NCBI RefSeq assembly: GCF_003473545.1
Contig: NZ_QUCM01000001.1
Location: forward strand, 1-64,000
From: Clostridium sp. AM22-11AC
GTDB taxonomy: Bacteria > Bacillota > Clostridia > Lachnospirales > Lachnospiraceae
Direction: 5' to 3'
DNA length: 64,000 bases
This document shows, in pieces, positions 41,475 through 51,501 of this stretch (positions are counted from its first letter, which is position 1; each line of letters begins with the position of its first letter). The translations under genes were made by a program, and so were the position numbers. The notes under the pieces were generated by a model. The model had not been told where the DNA came from and did no database searches. It saw only the letters and a list, made by a program, of their open reading frames with translations.

Positions 41475-42380
41475 ATGGAATTCAAACAATTAGAGGCCTT
41501 CGTGGCCGTTGTAGATTATAAAAGCTTTTCCGAGGCAGCCAAACACCTCTACCTGACCCAGCCAACGATCAGTTCCCATATCCAGGCATTAGAAAAAGAA
41601 CTGAATTCCCGTCTGCTCATCCGTACCACCAAACAGATGAAAGTTACAGACCGTGGAATGCAGCTCTATGAATGTGCAGTCCATATGTTAAATATGCGGG
41701 ATCAGATCACGGATGAGTTTGTTGGGAATAAATGGAAACTGATCGATGTCAGTGCATCCACGATCCCCTCTTCCTACCTTCTTCCGGAGCTTTTGTCAGA
41801 GTTTTCCAAAATACAGCCGGATATCCATTTTCATATCTGGCAGTCTGACAGCGCTGACGCCATTGAAAAAGTGATCCAGGGCGCTGTGGATTTTGGTCTT
41901 ACAGGTTCTAAAACAGATGCAGAGGACTGCTGTTTTATTCCCTTCTGTACCGACTCTTTAGTCATGGCAGCCCCGGTAACACCGGAATACCTGGAACTGG
42001 CTGATACATTAAAAAAAGAGGAACCTGTGGCTTTAAAACACTTTTTATCCCATCCTTTTATCCTTCGCGCCAATGGTTCCGGCACCCGCAAGGAGATCGA
42101 TCTGTTTTTAGAACGGCACCAGATCAATCTTTCCGATCTTAACATCGTAGCCCGGATGAATGACCTGGAGTCTATTAAAAAATCTATTGTATCCGGCCTT
42201 GGAGTTTCCATTCTCTCTGCCCGCAGTGTAAAAGATATGGAAAGGACCCACCAGCTTCTCACCTTTCCATTGGAGAGTGCTGCGCAGGTCCGTACTTTTT
42301 ACATCGTATACAGCAAAAACAGGATATTAAAACCCTATGTAAAGCAGTTTTTAAAATTCGTAGAACATTATTATAAATGA
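41475..42380 (+). CDS. LysR family regulator, possibly of the selenium-metabolism type
   Basis: 301 residues from ATG 41475 (AAGGAG 8 bases upstream). HTH MEFKQLEAFVAVVDYKSFSEAAKHLYLTQPTISSHIQALEKEL, then a LysR substrate domain (DVSASTIPSSYLLPELLSEF, FILRANGSGTRKEIDLFL, LGVSILSARSV). The opening resembles LysR proteins often annotated as selenium-metabolism associated, which I recall but cannot verify here. By position it should control the divergent reductase/activase genes through the dyads at 41376-41431. Confidence 0.85.
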   Translation: MEFKQLEAFVAVVDYKSFSEAAKHLYLTQPTISSHIQALEKELNSRLLIRTTKQMKVTDRGMQLYECAVHMLNMRDQITDEFVGNKWKLIDVSASTIPSSYLLPELLSEFSKIQPDIHFHIWQSDSADAIEKVIQGAVDFGLTGSKTDAEDCCFIPFCTDSLVMAAPVTPEYLELADTLKKEEPVALKHFLSHPFILRANGSGTRKEIDLFLERHQINLSDLNIVARMNDLESIKKSIVSGLGVSILSARSVKDMERTHQLLTFPLESAAQVRTFYIVYSKNRILKPYVKQFLKFVEHYYK

Positions 42381-42425
42381 CAAACTACATAAACAGGTTG
42401 CCTGACAATAACACCGGTACAAACA

Positions 42426-43919
42426 TTATTGGATCCATACACCGTCTGCACCTACTCTGTAACCATCCGGAGTCATGGTATTTGTAAGCATGACTCCGTC
42501 CGGACCCAGGTAATACCAGTTACCTTCTGCCCCTGTCTTCCATACATTCTTTGCCATACTTCCTGTAGAACACAGATAATACCAGTTACCATCGATTTCT
42601 TTCCAGCCTTTTGCCATGTAGTGATCTGCCTGGATCCAGTATTCTTCTCCATTATCTGTGATCCATTCATTAGAAGCTTTTACTCCATTGTTCTTCACAT
42701 AGTACCAGCCGGTATCATCTTTCACCCATCCACGTTCTTTGGTAACGCCCGGACCTCCGGTATTATTTCCTGAAGATACAGCATGCACCGGTGTGCTGGC
42801 TGCTGTTTCCTGACCTGCAGGAGTAACTGTCGTTCCCTGTGTTTCCTGTGCCTGGTTAGAAGAACTGCTGGAATTATCAGACGCATTCTTTCCAGAAGCC
42901 GGGCCGGAAACCTGCGTATTGTTCTGACTGGTACTCTGTCCTGTAAGAGCACCTGCCTCTGCCAGCTTAAATCCATAATCTAACAATGCCTTGGTATCCG
43001 TATAATGGGTAGACTGGCTCTTCATCACCACTGCGACCAGCCTTACCCCGTTGCGCTCTGCAACAGTCACCAGGGTATTTCCTGCCTTGGACGTATATCC
43101 TGTCTTTCCACCAATAATTCCCTGATAATAACGGGCATCATTTGGATTTAACATTTTGTGTCCCATAGTCACGGTAAGACCGGAAGGATTGTTTTTTGTA
43201 GCCGGAAGTGTATAGGTTCTGGTAGATGCCACTGTTTTTACAATATCATTTGCAAAAGCAGCTCTGGCGATCAGAGCCATATCGTGAGGTGTGGTGTAAT
43301 GGTTGGGATCATTTAAACCATGTGGATTTGCAAAATGGGTATTGGTACAGCCTAAAGAGGCTGCTTTTGCATTCATTTTCTCCGCAAATGCTGCATTACT
43401 GCCAGCCACATGTTCCGCCAGGGCATTTCCCACTTCATTGGCAGATTTTAACAGCAGTGCATACAGGCACTGACGTACCGTCATCGTATCCCCTTCTGCC
43501 ATGCCAATGGAAACAGCTCCTGACTCCAGGTTTGTAGTAGCTGTTGCAGAAAAGGTAACTGTATCGTCCAGATTACAGTTTTCTGCTACTAAAAGAGCGG
43601 TCATCAGCTTGGTAATGCTGGCAGGGTAATAGGTTGTATCCCCATTCTTGGAAAAAAGCACACTTCCATCTGCTGCGTTTAATAAAACTGCGCCCTGGGA
43701 TGCAACGGTCGGCTTTGTAATAGAAGAAATGTCCACTGTCTGCCCGGAAGTATTCTGCGCTGTGGAAGGTTCTGAAGCCCCGGACTGACTTTGGGAAGAA
43801 GTTGTATTTCCTGTATCTAAAGGAGTAATGGAAACCTGACTTGCCCATGCTGGTACAGACAGCGCAAGAACAGCCGCTGTACAGATGGCAAGAAACTGGG
43901 ATGATCTATGTTTTTTCAT
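42426..43919 (-). CDS. D-alanyl-D-alanine carboxypeptidase with cell-wall-binding repeats
   Basis: 497 residues. Signal peptide (FLAICTAAVLALSVPAWA), Ser/Thr/Gln-rich spacer, then a peptidase S11 domain (~70-320) with SITK (nucleophile Ser), SAN and KTG motifs. A low-complexity linker (~325-385) is followed by about four GWxxxxxxWYYL-type wall-binding repeats (~395-497: GWVKDDTGWYYV, GWKEIDGNWYYL, WKTGAEGNWYYL). It trims the terminal D-Ala of muropeptides and is held at the wall by the repeats. AGAGGAC precedes the ATG. Repeat copy C starts 37 bases upstream and no clear promoter is seen. Confidence 0.93.
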   Translation of the reverse strand: MKKHRSSQFLAICTAAVLALSVPAWASQVSITPLDTGNTTSSQSQSGASEPSTAQNTSGQTVDISSITKPTVASQGAVLLNAADGSVLFSKNGDTTYYPASITKLMTALLVAENCNLDDTVTFSATATTNLESGAVSIGMAEGDTMTVRQCLYALLLKSANEVGNALAEHVAGSNAAFAEKMNAKAASLGCTNTHFANPHGLNDPNHYTTPHDMALIARAAFANDIVKTVASTRTYTLPATKNNPSGLTVTMGHKMLNPNDARYYQGIIGGKTGYTSKAGNTLVTVAERNGVRLVAVVMKSQSTHYTDTKALLDYGFKLAEAGALTGQSTSQNNTQVSGPASGKNASDNSSSSSNQAQETQGTTVTPAGQETAASTPVHAVSSGNNTGGPGVTKERGWVKDDTGWYYVKNNGVKASNEWITDNGEEYWIQADHYMAKGWKEIDGNWYYLCSTGSMAKNVWKTGAEGNWYYLGPDGVMLTNTMTPDGYRVGADGVWIQ

Positions 43920-43955
43920 TGGGATATGTCCTCTCTGTGGTGTTTGAAAGAAACT

Positions 43956-44077
43956 TAGGCGGGACCTTCGTTAATGGCTTGTGAAAAGTCAGCGGACGCG
44001 TCACTGGCGCCTCCTCGACATGCTTGGCAACAAATGTCTGCTGCGCAGCCGCTTGTTTTTCCCTGCGCTCATTACAT
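43956..44077 (-). repeat. ~120-bp structured intergenic repeat, copy C (variant)
   Basis: Keeps GGCGGGACCTTCGTTAATGGCTTGTGAAAA at one end in the same order as copy D, and CTGCGCAGCCGCTTGTTTTTCCC...CATTACAT at the other. About 40 bases of unrelated GC-rich sequence replace the middle, and the CGCGC hairpin end is lost. Tandem with copy D. Confidence 0.65.
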
Positions 44078-44083
44078 CTTAAA

Positions 44084-44205
44084 CTCACGACCCCCGCGCA
44101 TACGCGCTCCACTGCCTGCTAACGCAGGCGGTTCGTTCGTTAATGGCTTGTGAAAAACAAATGTCTGCTGCGCAGCCGCTTGTTTTTCCCTGCGCTCATT
44201 ACATT
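44084..44205 (-). repeat. ~120-bp structured intergenic repeat, copy D
   Basis: Complete copy: CCCGCGCATACGCGC, GCCTGCTAACGCAGGC, TTCGTTCGTTAATGGC, GAAAAACAAATG, CTGCTGCGCAGCCG, CTTGTTTTTC, CATTACATTATAG. On the minus strand it starts about 40 bases after the NUDIX stop, preceded by TATAAT. Confidence 0.78.
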
Positions 44206-44243
44206 ATAGCACACACGCAGTTACAAAAAAACAAGCCATTTTG

Positions 44244-44729
44244 TTACGATTTCTTTAAGTTTTCCCCGTTTAACACAGCTTCTGTCAGTTCATCCCCTTT
44301 ATACACCAGTTTTAAGGAGAAAAACGGTGCATTTTCCTGTAAAAGTTTTAAAAATATCTTATCGCCCTCCCACAGATTCAGTTTTAACAGATCTTCTTTT
44401 TTGATCCATTCCAGAACGCCTTCGTTGCAGGAGATCATCTCCCCTGTATATCCGTCTGCTGTATACAGGCACATGTATTCTGTTCCCCACACATCGGAAA
44501 CAAAGGTTACGATCCCCCGGAATTTCCAGGAAGTCAGTGTAAGACCGGTTTCTTCTTTTGCTTCTCTTAAAAGACAGTCCTCCGGGCTTTCCCCTTCTTC
44601 AAAATGGCCGCCGATCCCAATCCATTTGTCCTTGTTTTCATCATTTTTCTTGCTGACTCTGTGAAGCATGAGATAACTGTCATCTTTTTCTATATAACAT
44701 AATGTTGTAAGTTTGGAGCGTTCTCCCAA
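44244..44729 (-). CDS. NUDIX hydrolase
   Basis: 161 residues. The Nudix box GGHFEEGESPEDCLLREAKEETGL is complete (residues ~42-65), with WIGIGG before it as in MutT/MTH1-type 8-oxo-dGTPases. LMLHRVSKKNDENKDKWIG supports nucleotide-type substrates. I accept the TTG start at 44729 because AGGA lies 7 bases upstream and there is no later good start. Likely sanitises oxidised nucleotides; substrate not proven. Confidence 0.88.
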   Translation of the reverse strand: MGERSKLTTLCYIEKDDSYLMLHRVSKKNDENKDKWIGIGGHFEEGESPEDCLLREAKEETGLTLTSWKFRGIVTFVSDVWGTEYMCLYTADGYTGEMISCNEGVLEWIKKEDLLKLNLWEGDKIFLKLLQENAPFFSLKLVYKGDELTEAVLNGENLKKS

Positions 44730-44804
44730 TTTATGTTCCTGCTTTCTTTTTCAAATACATTACAATGAGCCAAAGCCCGGTCTGCGGCTTTTGGCCCATA
44801 ACCC

Positions 44805-44831
44805 AAAAAGAGCCGCCGCAAACGCGGCGAC
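44805..44831 (-). terminator. terminator of guaB
   Basis: CGCCGC-GTTT-GCGGCG on the minus strand followed by GCTC and five T. It lies beyond repeat copy E. Confidence 0.7.
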
Positions 44832-44849
44832 CCATGAATTTCGTCTAAC

Positions 44850-44968
44850 ACTCAGATTCCCGCGCTGACGCGTTCCACTGCCTGCTCACGCAGGCTGAAT
44901 CTTCGTGAATGGCTTGAAAAAAACAAATGTCTGCTAACGCAGCCGCTTGTTTTTTTCTGCACTCATAT
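44850..44968 (-). repeat. ~120-bp structured intergenic repeat, copy E
   Basis: CCCGCGCTGACGCG, GCCTGCTCACGCAGGC, TTCGTGAATGGC, AAAAAACAAATG, CTGCTAACGCAG, CTTGTTTTTTTC, CTCAT, in the common order. It begins at the base after the guaB stop codon on the minus strand. Confidence 0.78.
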
Positions 44969-46423
<1,455 letters not shown>

Positions 46424-46472
46424 TCATTTTTCCTCTCTTTCTCTGTAAAATTTTTGTATGAAGGTTCAATAT

Positions 46473-46517
46473 AACGCCAGCGCTAAAAAAACATCGGTTT
46501 TATCAGACACTGGCGTT
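46473..46517 (-). promoter_or_regulatory. hairpin in the guaB leader
   Basis: AACGCCAG/CTGGCGTT form a perfect 8-bp stem with a 29-nt loop that holds AAAAC-CGAT-GTTTT and a T-run. It is not a purine riboswitch by sequence. Role unknown. Confidence 0.5.
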
Positions 46518-46539
46518 TTGGCCTTCTTATTAGTAAATA

Positions 46540-46568
46540 ATACTAGCAAATTTTATATGGATTGTCAA
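46540..46568 (-). promoter_or_regulatory. promoter of guaB
   Basis: TTGACA (46568-46563) and TAGTAT (46545-46540) on the minus strand, 17 bases apart. Confidence 0.8.
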
Positions 46569-46630
46569 ACCCATTTAACGGAAAATATTCATTGAAATTC
46601 CTTATGATTTTTTATGAGGTAAACTTATCA

Positions 46631-47122
46631 CTAGATAAATTTTCTTGGAAATACCCTGCGCATCGCTGCCTTCATCTTATCACCCGGTTCAAATAATACC
46701 TTGGTGGTCTGGGCCCCTTTCTGGCTGATCAGGGCATAGACATCTGCTCCGGCGTTATGACTGGTACAGTCGATCACTTTCATTCCCTGCTTTTCATAAT
46801 CCTTTAAAACATAGGAATTTGCCGGTGCGATCACCTGTACATCTTCTTTATCGCAGTCAAACGTTTTCTTTCTTCTTGCTTTTCCAAGAATACTGTCTAC
46901 ACTGAAACCGCCATCTGCAAACAGGTATTCATATTCTACACTCAAATTCAGAAAAACAAAATACGTAGCCGCTGCTGCTGCCGCCAAGATCAGAATTCCC
47001 AATAACATCTGCAGTGCTGCCAGTACTGATAACGCGCACACAACGATCATCAGGATCTTTACCGGCCAGGCATATACGGGATCTTTCCGTTTTACCAGCC
47101 ATTCAATATAATTTTCTTCCAT
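46631..47122 (-). CDS. DUF6106 family membrane protein
   Basis: 163 residues. Two hydrophobic segments (~22-60: ILMIVVCALSVLAAL and LLGILILAAAAAATYFVFL) are followed by a soluble domain (SVEYEYLFADGGFSVDSILGKARRKKTFDCDKEDVQVIAP). The family is common in clostridia and has no known function; the soluble part resembles PH-like bacterial domains. AGGAGAAGG precedes the ATG. No terminator or promoter is clear. Confidence 0.75.
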   Translation of the reverse strand: MEENYIEWLVKRKDPVYAWPVKILMIVVCALSVLAALQMLLGILILAAAAAATYFVFLNLSVEYEYLFADGGFSVDSILGKARRKKTFDCDKEDVQVIAPANSYVLKDYEKQGMKVIDCTSHNAGADVYALISQKGAQTTKVLFEPGDKMKAAMRRVFPRKFI

Positions 47123-47292
47123 GATAATTCTGCCTTCTCCTGTTGTATTTTTTATAACCTATATTGTTAATATTATAACCCATCTTTCTTAAGTTTTCCA
47201 GCTATTTTCACTGCTTGCATCGGATTTTTAACCTTTTGACCCTTGGTATCATATAATAAGTACAAATAACTTCCCAGGCAGGTAATATTCTT

Positions 47293-47538
47293 ATGACTTC
47301 CCCTCTTTGTCTGAACGATATAAAACCTGGTGAAAAAGCACGGGTCTGCTGCCTTACCTCTTCCGGCAGCATCCGACGCCGTTTTCTTGATATAGGTCTC
47401 GTTGAAAATACACTGGTAGAATGTGTTGGGATAAGCCCTTTAGGGGATCCTGCTGCCTACCAGATCCGCGGAGCTGTGATCGCTATCCGTAAAGCAGACA
47501 GCAGAAACATCCAGATCTGCAGAAAGGAGAAAGCATGA
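47293..47538 (+). CDS. feoA: FeoA family iron transport protein
   Basis: 81 residues. IKPGEKARVCCLTSSGSIRRRFLDIGLVENTLVECVGISPLGDPAAYQIRGAVIAIRKADSRNI is the SH3-like FeoA fold. It assists FeoB in ferrous iron uptake. It overlaps feoB by 4 bases (ATGA), so the two are coupled. A TATAAT at 47256-47261 lacks a strong -35. Confidence 0.93.
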   Translation: MTSPLCLNDIKPGEKARVCCLTSSGSIRRRFLDIGLVENTLVECVGISPLGDPAAYQIRGAVIAIRKADSRNIQICRKEKA

Positions 47539-49655
47539 AGCAGCCAAAAGCCATACCGGATCACTATCCTGTGATCGCCCTTGCAGGAAATCCCAATGTA
47601 GGAAAAAGTACTTTATTTAACAGTCTTACTACCGGGAAGAAGCAGCACACCGGAAACTGGATCGGCAAGACCACAGCTAATGCCTGGGGAATCTGCCACA
47701 GTCCGGCCCGTGATTACACACTGGTAGACATTCCAGGAACTTACTCCCTCTCTTCCCGTTCTGCAGAGGAAGAAGTTGCCAGGGATTTTATCTGTTTCGG
47801 TGCTCATCAGGCAGTGGTCATTGTCTGTGATGCCACCTGTCTGGAACGCAATTTAAACCTGGTCCTTCAGATCCTGGAAGCTACGGACCGTACATTGGTA
47901 TGTGTCAATCTTTTAGATGAAGCGGAAAAGAAAAACATCACCATTGATCTGGATCAGTTATCAGACCTGCTGTGTGTACCGGTAGCAGGAACCTCTGCCA
48001 GAAAGAAAAGCACACTTTCTTCTTTCTTGGAGCGGTTAGATGATATTACTGAAGGTCCTGCCATTCCCCACTATCAGGTCACTTACTGCCCTGAACTGGA
48101 AAAAGCAGTCTCCATGGTGGAACCTGCTGTGAAAAATTGGCTGGATACCCATGAACTTCCATTTTATACCACTTCCCGCTTTCTCTCCCTGCGCCTGCTA
48201 GAAGATGATCCGTCCTTTCTCCGGTCTTTTACAAATGCCTGCCAGCTTGTTCCGTCACAGGATCCTGCCATTGCAGACTGTTTAAAAACTGCCTGGGATC
48301 ATTTAAACAGAAAAGGCATTTTTAAAGACATATTAAAAGACCGCATTGTCTCCGGCCTGATCGACAACGCTGAAACCATTGCCTCCCTTTGTGTAAAGCT
48401 GCCGGAACGCAGCTACAATGAAACCGACCGGAAACTGGACCGCATCCTTACAGGCCGCCTGGCTGCCTATCCTGCCATGGCCGGACTTTTAGCCCTTATC
48501 TTCTGGATCACCCTGGTTGGGGCAAACGACCTGTCCGCCCTGCTTTCCAGACTGTTTTTTTCCTTTCAGCCGGTACTGGATCAGGCCCTTTTATCCCTTC
48601 ATTTTCCAGACTGGATCCGGGACGCCTTCGTTCATGGGGTCTATCAGGTCCTCGCCTGGGTGGTTTCCGTTATGCTGCCTCCCATGGCTATTTTCTTTCC
48701 TCTTTTTACCTTATTGGAGGACTCCGGCTATCTGCCCCGTATCGCCTACAACTTAGACCGGCCTTTCCAGTGCTGTAAAGCCTGCGGGAAACAGGCTCTT
48801 ACCATGGCAATGGGATTTGGCTGCAACGCAGCAGGGATCACAGGCTGTCGTATTATCGACTCCCCAAGAGAACGGCTTATTGCCATGATCACAAACAGTT
48901 TCGTTCCCTGTAACGGCCGTCTGCCTCTTTTTATCACTTTGATCCTGCTGTTTTTATCCGGAAATAGCCATGGCCTGCTTTCTTCTGCTGCCAGTGCCCT
49001 GCTGCTTACTTTGTTCATCCTTTCAGGGATCGCCATGACTTTTATTACCTCTTACCTTTTATCTGCAACGATCTTAAAAGGAGTTTCCTCTTCCTTTACC
49101 TTAGAGCTTCCCCCTTACAGGAAGCCCCAGATCGGCAAAGTGATCTTTCGCTCGGTAACAGACCGGACCCTTTTCGTCCTTGGAAGAGCTGCCGCTGTAG
49201 CTGCTCCTGCCGGTTTTCTCCTGTGGATCATGGCAAATACAGCTCCGGGAAATATAAGCCTTCTTGCACGTTTCAGCCGGTTTTTAGACCCTCTTGGACG
49301 TCTTATGGGGATGGACGGGGTGATCTTAACTGCCTTTATCCTGGGACTTCCGGCAAACGAAATCGTTCTTCCTATTATCCTTATGGCCTACACAGCCCAG
49401 GGAAGCCTAACAAATTTTGAAAATATGGGACAGTTAAAAGAGATCCTTCTGTTACATGGCTGGACCTGGAAAACAGCTGTCTGCGTCCTGCTTTTCTCCC
49501 TGATGCACTGGCCCTGTTCCACTACCCTGATCACACTGTATAAAGAAACAAAAAGTAAATGGTGGACCTTTGTTTCTGCTTTTCTGCCGGCATTTTGCGG
49601 TGCTTTATGCTGTATCATTTTTACGGTCCTGACCCGCCTGTTCCAGACATTTTGA
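47535..49655 (+). CDS. feoB: ferrous iron transporter FeoB
   Basis: 706 residues. An N-terminal G domain with GNPNVGKSTLFNSLTTGKKQHTGNW (G1/G2), DIPGTYSL (G3) and VNLLDEAEKK where G4 normally reads NxxD, then a helical GDI domain (~190-270) and about ten membrane helices. The Gate motifs GFGCNAAGITGCRIID and SFVPCNGRLPLF (with the Cys residues) are present. It drives Fe2+ import under anaerobic conditions. No feoC-like gene follows. Confidence 0.95.
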   Translation: MKQPKAIPDHYPVIALAGNPNVGKSTLFNSLTTGKKQHTGNWIGKTTANAWGICHSPARDYTLVDIPGTYSLSSRSAEEEVARDFICFGAHQAVVIVCDATCLERNLNLVLQILEATDRTLVCVNLLDEAEKKNITIDLDQLSDLLCVPVAGTSARKKSTLSSFLERLDDITEGPAIPHYQVTYCPELEKAVSMVEPAVKNWLDTHELPFYTTSRFLSLRLLEDDPSFLRSFTNACQLVPSQDPAIADCLKTAWDHLNRKGIFKDILKDRIVSGLIDNAETIASLCVKLPERSYNETDRKLDRILTGRLAAYPAMAGLLALIFWITLVGANDLSALLSRLFFSFQPVLDQALLSLHFPDWIRDAFVHGVYQVLAWVVSVMLPPMAIFFPLFTLLEDSGYLPRIAYNLDRPFQCCKACGKQALTMAMGFGCNAAGITGCRIIDSPRERLIAMITNSFVPCNGRLPLFITLILLFLSGNSHGLLSSAASALLLTLFILSGIAMTFITSYLLSATILKGVSSSFTLELPPYRKPQIGKVIFRSVTDRTLFVLGRAAAVAAPAGFLLWIMANTAPGNISLLARFSRFLDPLGRLMGMDGVILTAFILGLPANEIVLPIILMAYTAQGSLTNFENMGQLKEILLLHGWTWKTAVCVLLFSLMHWPCSTTLITLYKETKSKWWTFVSAFLPAFCGALCCIIFTVLTRLFQTF

Positions 49656-49695
49656 CATTTAGTTTAATATTTCCTTAAACCAGTATTTACCTGCC

Positions 49696-49724
49696 TTGAC
49701 ATCCCTTATCCCTTCTTATATAAT
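49696..49724 (+). promoter_or_regulatory. promoter of the VanW-family gene
   Basis: TTGACA (49696-49701) and TATAAT (49719-49724), 17 bases apart; a full-consensus pair. Confidence 0.88.
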
Positions 49725-49784
49725 ACAAAATCTGTAAAATACTTTATAAAGCATATGAAAAAGCATATGAAAAGAGGGATATTT

Positions 49785-51497
49785 ATGTCTTCAAACAAGA
49801 ATTCCCGCTCTTCCTATCATGGTCCCAGAGGAAGACGGGATAAGGATCATACATCAAAGCGGCTGCATTTTGACTATGACAGGCCGAAAAGAAAACCAAT
49901 AAAAGGAGGTTGGATCCCCTTTGCAGCAGCAGGAGCTGTTGTCGTACTCTTAGGCATCTCCGCTGCTGTACTCCATTCCCGTTCTGTTTCTGAACCGGAA
50001 AGAGCCGCAAAAGCAACTGCCAGCCAGGCATCTGAAACTTCTCCTGTCTTACTGACTGTCAACGGCATTTCTTTAGAGGGATTAAGCAAAGATGAGGCTG
50101 TTTCCCGGATCAGTAAGTCTCTTTCCTGGAATATGACTGCCGCATATGAAGATGACAGTAAGGAACTTCCCAACATTCTTACAGACGCCATCCGCAACTG
50201 GCTTACCAGTAAAGAAGAGGAAACCGTTTCAGGAGATCTTACATTAACAGCGGCAGAGCTTCCAACGGATGCCCTGAAAAATTCCATTTCCCAGGAACTG
50301 GAAGAACTGGCAAAAGAATGGGATGTTCCTTCAAAGATCAGTACCCTGGACCACTATGACAACCAGAAGGGACAGTTTGTGTTCAGGGAAGGCTGCGCCG
50401 GCTCACGTATTGACCGGGACCAGCTGGCCAATGATATTTTAGCTGCCATTCATGAAAACCGCATGGATGCTGTAGTAGAAGTACAGTCCCATAAGGAAGC
50501 ACCTTCTATTTCCTGTGATGAGGTAAAAGCCAGCTACAAGACTCTCGTCACCTTTACCACAGAAACCACGGACAATGATAAGCGCAACACCAATGTACGC
50601 CTTGCTGCAGAAGCTTTAAACGGAACCATTGTCCAGCCCGGGGAAGAATTTTCTTTTAACTCTGTTGTAGGACAGCGTACTGCGGAAAAAGGATACCAGG
50701 AAGCAGCCGCATACAACAGTGGCGCTGTCGTCCAGGAACTGGGAGGCGGTGTATGCCAGATCTCCAGTACCTTATACCGGGTAGTATTTCAGTCCGGCAT
50801 GGAAGTTACCTTCCGCCGCTCCCATACTTTCGAGCCTAACTATGTAACTCCGGGCCAGGATGCTGCCATCAGCTGGGAACAGCCTGACTTCCGTTTTGTA
50901 AATACTTCTGACAAACCTATCGGTATTCTTGCAAGCTACGCTGACCGCAAGGCAACTGTTTCTATTTTCGGCGTGCCTGTATTAGAGGATGGGGTTGTAT
51001 GGGATCTGGCTTCTGAAAAAGTAGAAGAAATCGACCCGCCGGAACCGGAATACGTAGAAGACCCTACTTTAGCTCCGGGAACAGAAAATACAATAAAAGC
51101 GGCCACCAAAGGCAGCCGCTGGGATACTTATAAAGTTGTATACAAAGACGGACAGGAAGTCGAACGTACTCTGGACCACTCCAAAACCTATCTTGGCCAT
51201 AGTGCTGTGATCCACCGCAATACTTCTTCCGCTTCCGGCACAACTACTTCCGGTACAACTACTTCTGATACAACTGCCTCCAGCACAAAAGGAGCACAAG
51301 AAAGCAGTTCTATTGCAAATCCAACAAAAGCAGCTGCTCCGACTAAGGCTGAGACAACAGAGAAAAAGGCTCCAAAACATGAAACAGCCCCGGCACAGAC
51401 AGCTCCGGCACCAACAGAACCCGCGCCAACTGCTCCGGCTGCACCGGAAACCTCACAGCCAGCCCCGGAAGAAACCATTGCTCCCTTTGTTCAGTAA
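49785..51497 (+). CDS. VanW family membrane-anchored wall protein
   Basis: 570 residues from ATG 49785 (AGAGGG 7 bases upstream). A basic cytoplasmic head, one membrane helix (~45-65, WIPFAAAGAVVVLLGISAAV), a peptidoglycan-binding-like region (~90-260), and a VanW domain (~265-400: FSFNSVVGQRTAEKGYQEAAAY, GGGVCQISSTLYRVVFQSG, ERRSHTFEPNYV-like FRRSHTFEPNYV). The C-terminal ~110 residues are Thr/Ser/Pro/Ala-rich low complexity. VanW proteins occur beside glycopeptide-resistance or wall genes, but their reaction is unknown; no van ligase genes are here. Confidence 0.88.
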   Translation: MSSNKNSRSSYHGPRGRRDKDHTSKRLHFDYDRPKRKPIKGGWIPFAAAGAVVVLLGISAAVLHSRSVSEPERAAKATASQASETSPVLLTVNGISLEGLSKDEAVSRISKSLSWNMTAAYEDDSKELPNILTDAIRNWLTSKEEETVSGDLTLTAAELPTDALKNSISQELEELAKEWDVPSKISTLDHYDNQKGQFVFREGCAGSRIDRDQLANDILAAIHENRMDAVVEVQSHKEAPSISCDEVKASYKTLVTFTTETTDNDKRNTNVRLAAEALNGTIVQPGEEFSFNSVVGQRTAEKGYQEAAAYNSGAVVQELGGGVCQISSTLYRVVFQSGMEVTFRRSHTFEPNYVTPGQDAAISWEQPDFRFVNTSDKPIGILASYADRKATVSIFGVPVLEDGVVWDLASEKVEEIDPPEPEYVEDPTLAPGTENTIKAATKGSRWDTYKVVYKDGQEVERTLDHSKTYLGHSAVIHRNTSSASGTTTSGTTTSDTTASSTKGAQESSSIANPTKAAAPTKAETTEKKAPKHETAPAQTAPAPTEPAPTAPAAPETSQPAPEETIAPFVQ

Positions 51498-51501
51498 GTC
51501 C

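Noticed and set aside
30483..44968. CRISPR array or IS ends made of the repeated elements
   Set aside because: Copies are kilobases apart or tandem twice, are ~120 bp, lack spacers, and contain no transposase gene or clear target duplications.
46441..46530. Purine riboswitch before guaB
   Set aside because: The leader hairpin lacks the conserved purine junction and loop sequences.
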